Below are positions 7,059 to 8,427 of a DNA stretch of 8,427 bases, one piece after another. How positions within the stretch are numbered: the stretch's first letter is position 1; each line of letters begins with the position of its first letter. The position numbers and the translations under genes were made by a program. The DNA is from Thermodesulfobacteriota bacterium (lineage in GTDB: Bacteria; Desulfobacterota; BSN033; UBA1163), in the NCBI GenBank assembly GCA_030024065.1, contig JASEIE010000177.1:1-8427 (forward strand), written 5' to 3'. The notes beneath the pieces were generated by a model. It was given only the letters and a program-made list of their open reading frames with translations, searched no databases and had not been told where the DNA came from.

Positions 7059-7616
7059 TCACTTCTTTTTTTTATACTCCGGGGCGTTTTCCACCTGCTC
7101 CCACCAGTCAAACCCTAAAGCCTTGACCAGGCGGCTTGTTGCCGTGATGAACCGGGTCGGTCTCATGGGGTCCGCATTGAAATGCTGGTGCATCGTATAG
7201 GGCGGGATGTAGACAAAATCCCCTTCCTCCCACTCAAACCTCTTCGGCTCCTTCTCCCAATCCCAATCGTACTTCACATCGAGCGTAAAAAAGGCATCCC
7301 AGTGGAGATCGTAACCTCTCCCTTCCAGGACGAAGAAGACCTCCTCCGCCATGTGCCGATGTTTCCCGGATCGGCTGCCCGGAGCAATCTCCTGCATATA
7401 CATGTCGAGACAACATTCCACCGTCTCCATCTCCTCGTTCACCAGATGCTTCAACCTTCCCTGAGGGGAATCTTCCCACTGCATCTCTTCGGGATGGACC
7501 ACATGCCTCTTCTTATTATACTCCTCCCTGAATTTTTTTGAACGGTCTAACATCCTTTTGTAAAAGTCTGTTTGAAGGGTTCCCTCCCCGTATAATTCCT
7601 TCTCCTCATATGGCAT
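7059..7616 (-). CDS. Single-domain cupin protein with complete metal-ligand motif
   Basis: A 185-residue cytoplasmic cupin. Motif 1 is H86-x-H88-MAE-E92 followed by VFFVLEGRGYDLH, and motif 2 is GDFVYIPPYTMHQHFN with H143 and N147. All four usual metal-binding positions (two His, Glu, His) are present, in contrast to the upstream paralogue. An insert of about 20 acidic and aromatic residues (about 108-128) separates the motifs. The ORF is open upstream to 7682, but that extension runs through a GGATTGC-type repeat and has no ribosome site. The ATG at 7616 has AAAGGAGG 6 bases upstream and is chosen. The C-terminus is lysine-rich (YKKKK). It lies between the first cupin and the transporter genes, so a role in metabolising the imported substrate, or in sensing it, is plausible. 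Gentisate-dioxygenase-like or decarboxylase-like cupins are possible relatives, but nothing here decides between them. Confidence 0.87.
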   Translation of the reverse strand: MPYEEKELYGEGTLQTDFYKRMLDRSKKFREEYNKKRHVVHPEEMQWEDSPQGRLKHLVNEEMETVECCLDMYMQEIAPGSRSGKHRHMAEEVFFVLEGRGYDLHWDAFFTLDVKYDWDWEKEPKRFEWEEGDFVYIPPYTMHQHFNADPMRPTRFITATSRLVKALGFDWWEQVENAPEYKKKK

Positions 7617-7622
7617 GTCAAA

Positions 7623-7630
7623 CCTCCTTT
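7623..7630 (-). promoter_or_regulatory. Ribosome binding site deciding the second cupin's start
   Basis: AAAGGAGG lies 6 bases before the ATG at 7616. It supports this internal start over the in-frame ATG at 7682, which has no comparable site and lies at the edge of a tandem repeat. Confidence 0.8.
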
Positions 7631-7650
7631 CTAAGTCTCGTTTTAGATTT

Positions 7651-7678
7651 TCAATCCGAAATCCGCAATCCTCAATCC
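7651..7678 (-). repeat. Four tandem heptamers of the GGATTGC type
   Basis: On the minus strand the units read GGATTGA, GGATTGC, GGATTTC and GGATTGA, four consecutive 7-base copies between the two cupin genes. Short tandem GGATTGC/GGATTTC runs occur as interspersed intergenic elements in many environmental genomes (recalled from general knowledge, not searched). The run happens to be open in the frame of the second cupin and creates an apparent N-terminal extension. No function is known; it might act at the mRNA level between the two genes. Confidence 0.75.
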
Positions 7679-7685
7679 ACAATGC

Positions 7686-8225
7686 TCAGGGTTCCGGATG
7701 AAAATGCTCAAATCCAGGAACCGGGTCCTTCGGCGGATACTCCACCACCTTCTGAAAAACAAGATGGAAAAAGATGAACGTCGGTTTGGCCTTAAAGATC
7801 ACATAGCGCGCCGGCGTTTTCGGATCGGCATTAAAATGCTGATGGACGCACATGTTCTCCACGATGCAGACATCTCCTGCCTTCCAGGGATATTTAGTCC
7901 CATCATGAACATCATAGCCATTTCCCTCCAGGATATAGAAAACAGCGCTGTTCATGTGACCATGTTTTTGCCCATGGCTGGTAGGAGTCAGCACATCGAT
8001 ATGTGTTTCGATGGCCTGAGTGACCATGGCCCTCTGCGGGTTGACCACCTTCTTTCCCCATAATGACGGCCCCCCCTTCCAATTCATGTCTTTACTTTTA
8101 TAAACCCTGGGCTGTTTGAGGAGTTCTTTAAAGATCTCGCCGTATTTACCCACTACGGCCCGGACAAAGGTCCGGTCCTTTTGCCAGCGTTCCCATTTTT
8201 GTTCGGTTTCTTCTTCCGGCTTCAT
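7686..8225 (-). CDS. Single-domain cupin protein (first of a pair)
   Basis: A 179-residue protein with one cupin beta-barrel at about residues 75-147. Motif 1 is seen as H88-x-H90 followed by AVFYILEGNGYDVH. Motif 2 is GDVCIVENMCVHQHFN, giving H128 and N132. The glutamate normally found four residues after the second histidine is Ala94, so one of the usual four metal ligands is missing. The metal site may have three histidines or be altered. Residues 1-70 are polar and probably mostly helical. There is no signal peptide, so it should be cytoplasmic. AAAGGAGG at 8231-8238 lies 5 bases before the ATG. It is the first gene after the promoter and sits 69 bases before a paralogous cupin. Both share HQHFNADP and the LEGxGYDxH pattern. 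Cupins include dioxygenases, isomerases, decarboxylases and non-enzymatic sensors, so the reaction cannot be named. Confidence 0.85.
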   Translation of the reverse strand: MKPEEETEQKWERWQKDRTFVRAVVGKYGEIFKELLKQPRVYKSKDMNWKGGPSLWGKKVVNPQRAMVTQAIETHIDVLTPTSHGQKHGHMNSAVFYILEGNGYDVHDGTKYPWKAGDVCIVENMCVHQHFNADPKTPARYVIFKAKPTFIFFHLVFQKVVEYPPKDPVPGFEHFHPEP

Positions 8226-8334
8226 GTCATCCTCCTTTCTTGTATGCGTGTATACGTGGAATCATCCCTTTTTTAAGCATGATCTCCATTGGAACCTTTT
8301 AAAAAACGAATCTTATAACTGTTATTTGTATGAT

Positions 8335-8362
8335 ATATTACCAAACCTATAAAATGCGTCAA
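8335..8362 (-). promoter_or_regulatory. Sigma70-like promoter of the operon
   Basis: On the minus strand, TTGACG (8362-8357), 16 bases, then TAATAT (8340-8335) match sigma70 -35 and -10 boxes closely. It lies about 110 bases before the first cupin start and is the best promoter in the upstream region, implying a leader of roughly 100 bases. No sigma54-type GG-N10-GC element was seen. Confidence 0.6.
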
Positions 8363-8377
8363 GCATTTTTTGGTAAT
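8337..8377. promoter_or_regulatory. Nested inverted repeat over the promoter; candidate operator
   Basis: The outer arms ATTACCAAA (8337-8345) and TTTGGTAAT (8369-8377) are a perfect 9-base inverted repeat. Inside, AAAATGC (8351-8357) and GCATTTT (8363-8369) form a second perfect 7-base repeat around GTCAA. The dyads cover the -35 box and touch the -10 box of the predicted promoter. Such placement fits a repressor or LysR/GntR-type site, but no regulator gene is present in the window. Confidence 0.5.
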
Positions 8378-8427
8378 CCCTCAGTTATGGGGGAGATTTT
8401 TATAATATATGTAGCGCCCTCATTTAT

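Larger units (their letters stand above)
8226..8427. other. Upstream intergenic region
   Basis: AT-rich non-coding stretch ahead of the first cupin. Besides the promoter and dyad it holds a tandem 8-base repeat, TATGCGTG/TATACGTG (8243-8258), just before the ribosome site. A TATAATAT run at 8401-8408 has no matching -35 box on the plus strand. No gene is supported in it. Confidence 0.6.

Noticed and set aside
8351..8371. Terminator on the plus strand formed by AAAATGC/GCATTTT and the T-run
   Set aside because: The stem is short and AT-rich, there is no plus-strand gene to its left, and the position over the promoter explains the dyad better.

Overview
The window is a single leftward (minus-strand) gene cluster of nine genes, packed almost end to end, with about 200 bases of upstream control region at the right edge (8226-8427) and about 120 bases of downstream sequence at the left edge. 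No rRNA, tRNA, CRISPR array, insertion sequence or integrase is visible. Nearly every start is preceded by a strong AAAGGAGG or GGAGG ribosome site. Protein families, the intermediate base composition and the short interspersed GGATTGC-type repeats are compatible with a Gram-negative, delta-proteobacterium-like (Desulfobacterota or related) environmental genome. This placement is an inference; no marker gene is present.

In order of transcription (right to left): two related small cupin proteins (7686-8225, 7059-7616); a tripartite tricarboxylate transporter (TTT) solute-binding protein (5955-6977); a small secreted protein of unknown function (5487-5792); a second, closely related TTT solute-binding protein (4438-5445); the large TTT permease TctA (2812-4275); the small permease TctB (2256-2786); an ornithine cyclodeaminase/mu-crystallin family NAD(P)-dependent enzyme (1148-2245); and a 4,5-dihydroxyphthalate decarboxylase-like protein (125-1105). 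A sigma70-like promoter with a nested inverted repeat over it lies before the first gene. No convincing terminator is seen after the last one, so the operon may continue beyond the left edge.

Taken together, the cluster looks like a catabolic uptake unit. One or two periplasmic binding proteins capture an organic acid, TctAB imports it, and the cupins, the cyclodeaminase-family protein and the decarboxylase-like protein would process it. The substrate cannot be read from the sequence; an aromatic or other carboxylate is only suggested by the decarboxylase-like gene. The most striking feature is the tandem binding-protein duplication: both ends are nearly identical, while the central half has diverged to about 59 percent identity. 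This suggests partial gene conversion together with divergence of ligand specificity. Two ORF starts (at 7682 and 7019) were moved inward to starts with good ribosome sites. The first of these excludes a repeat-derived false N-terminus.
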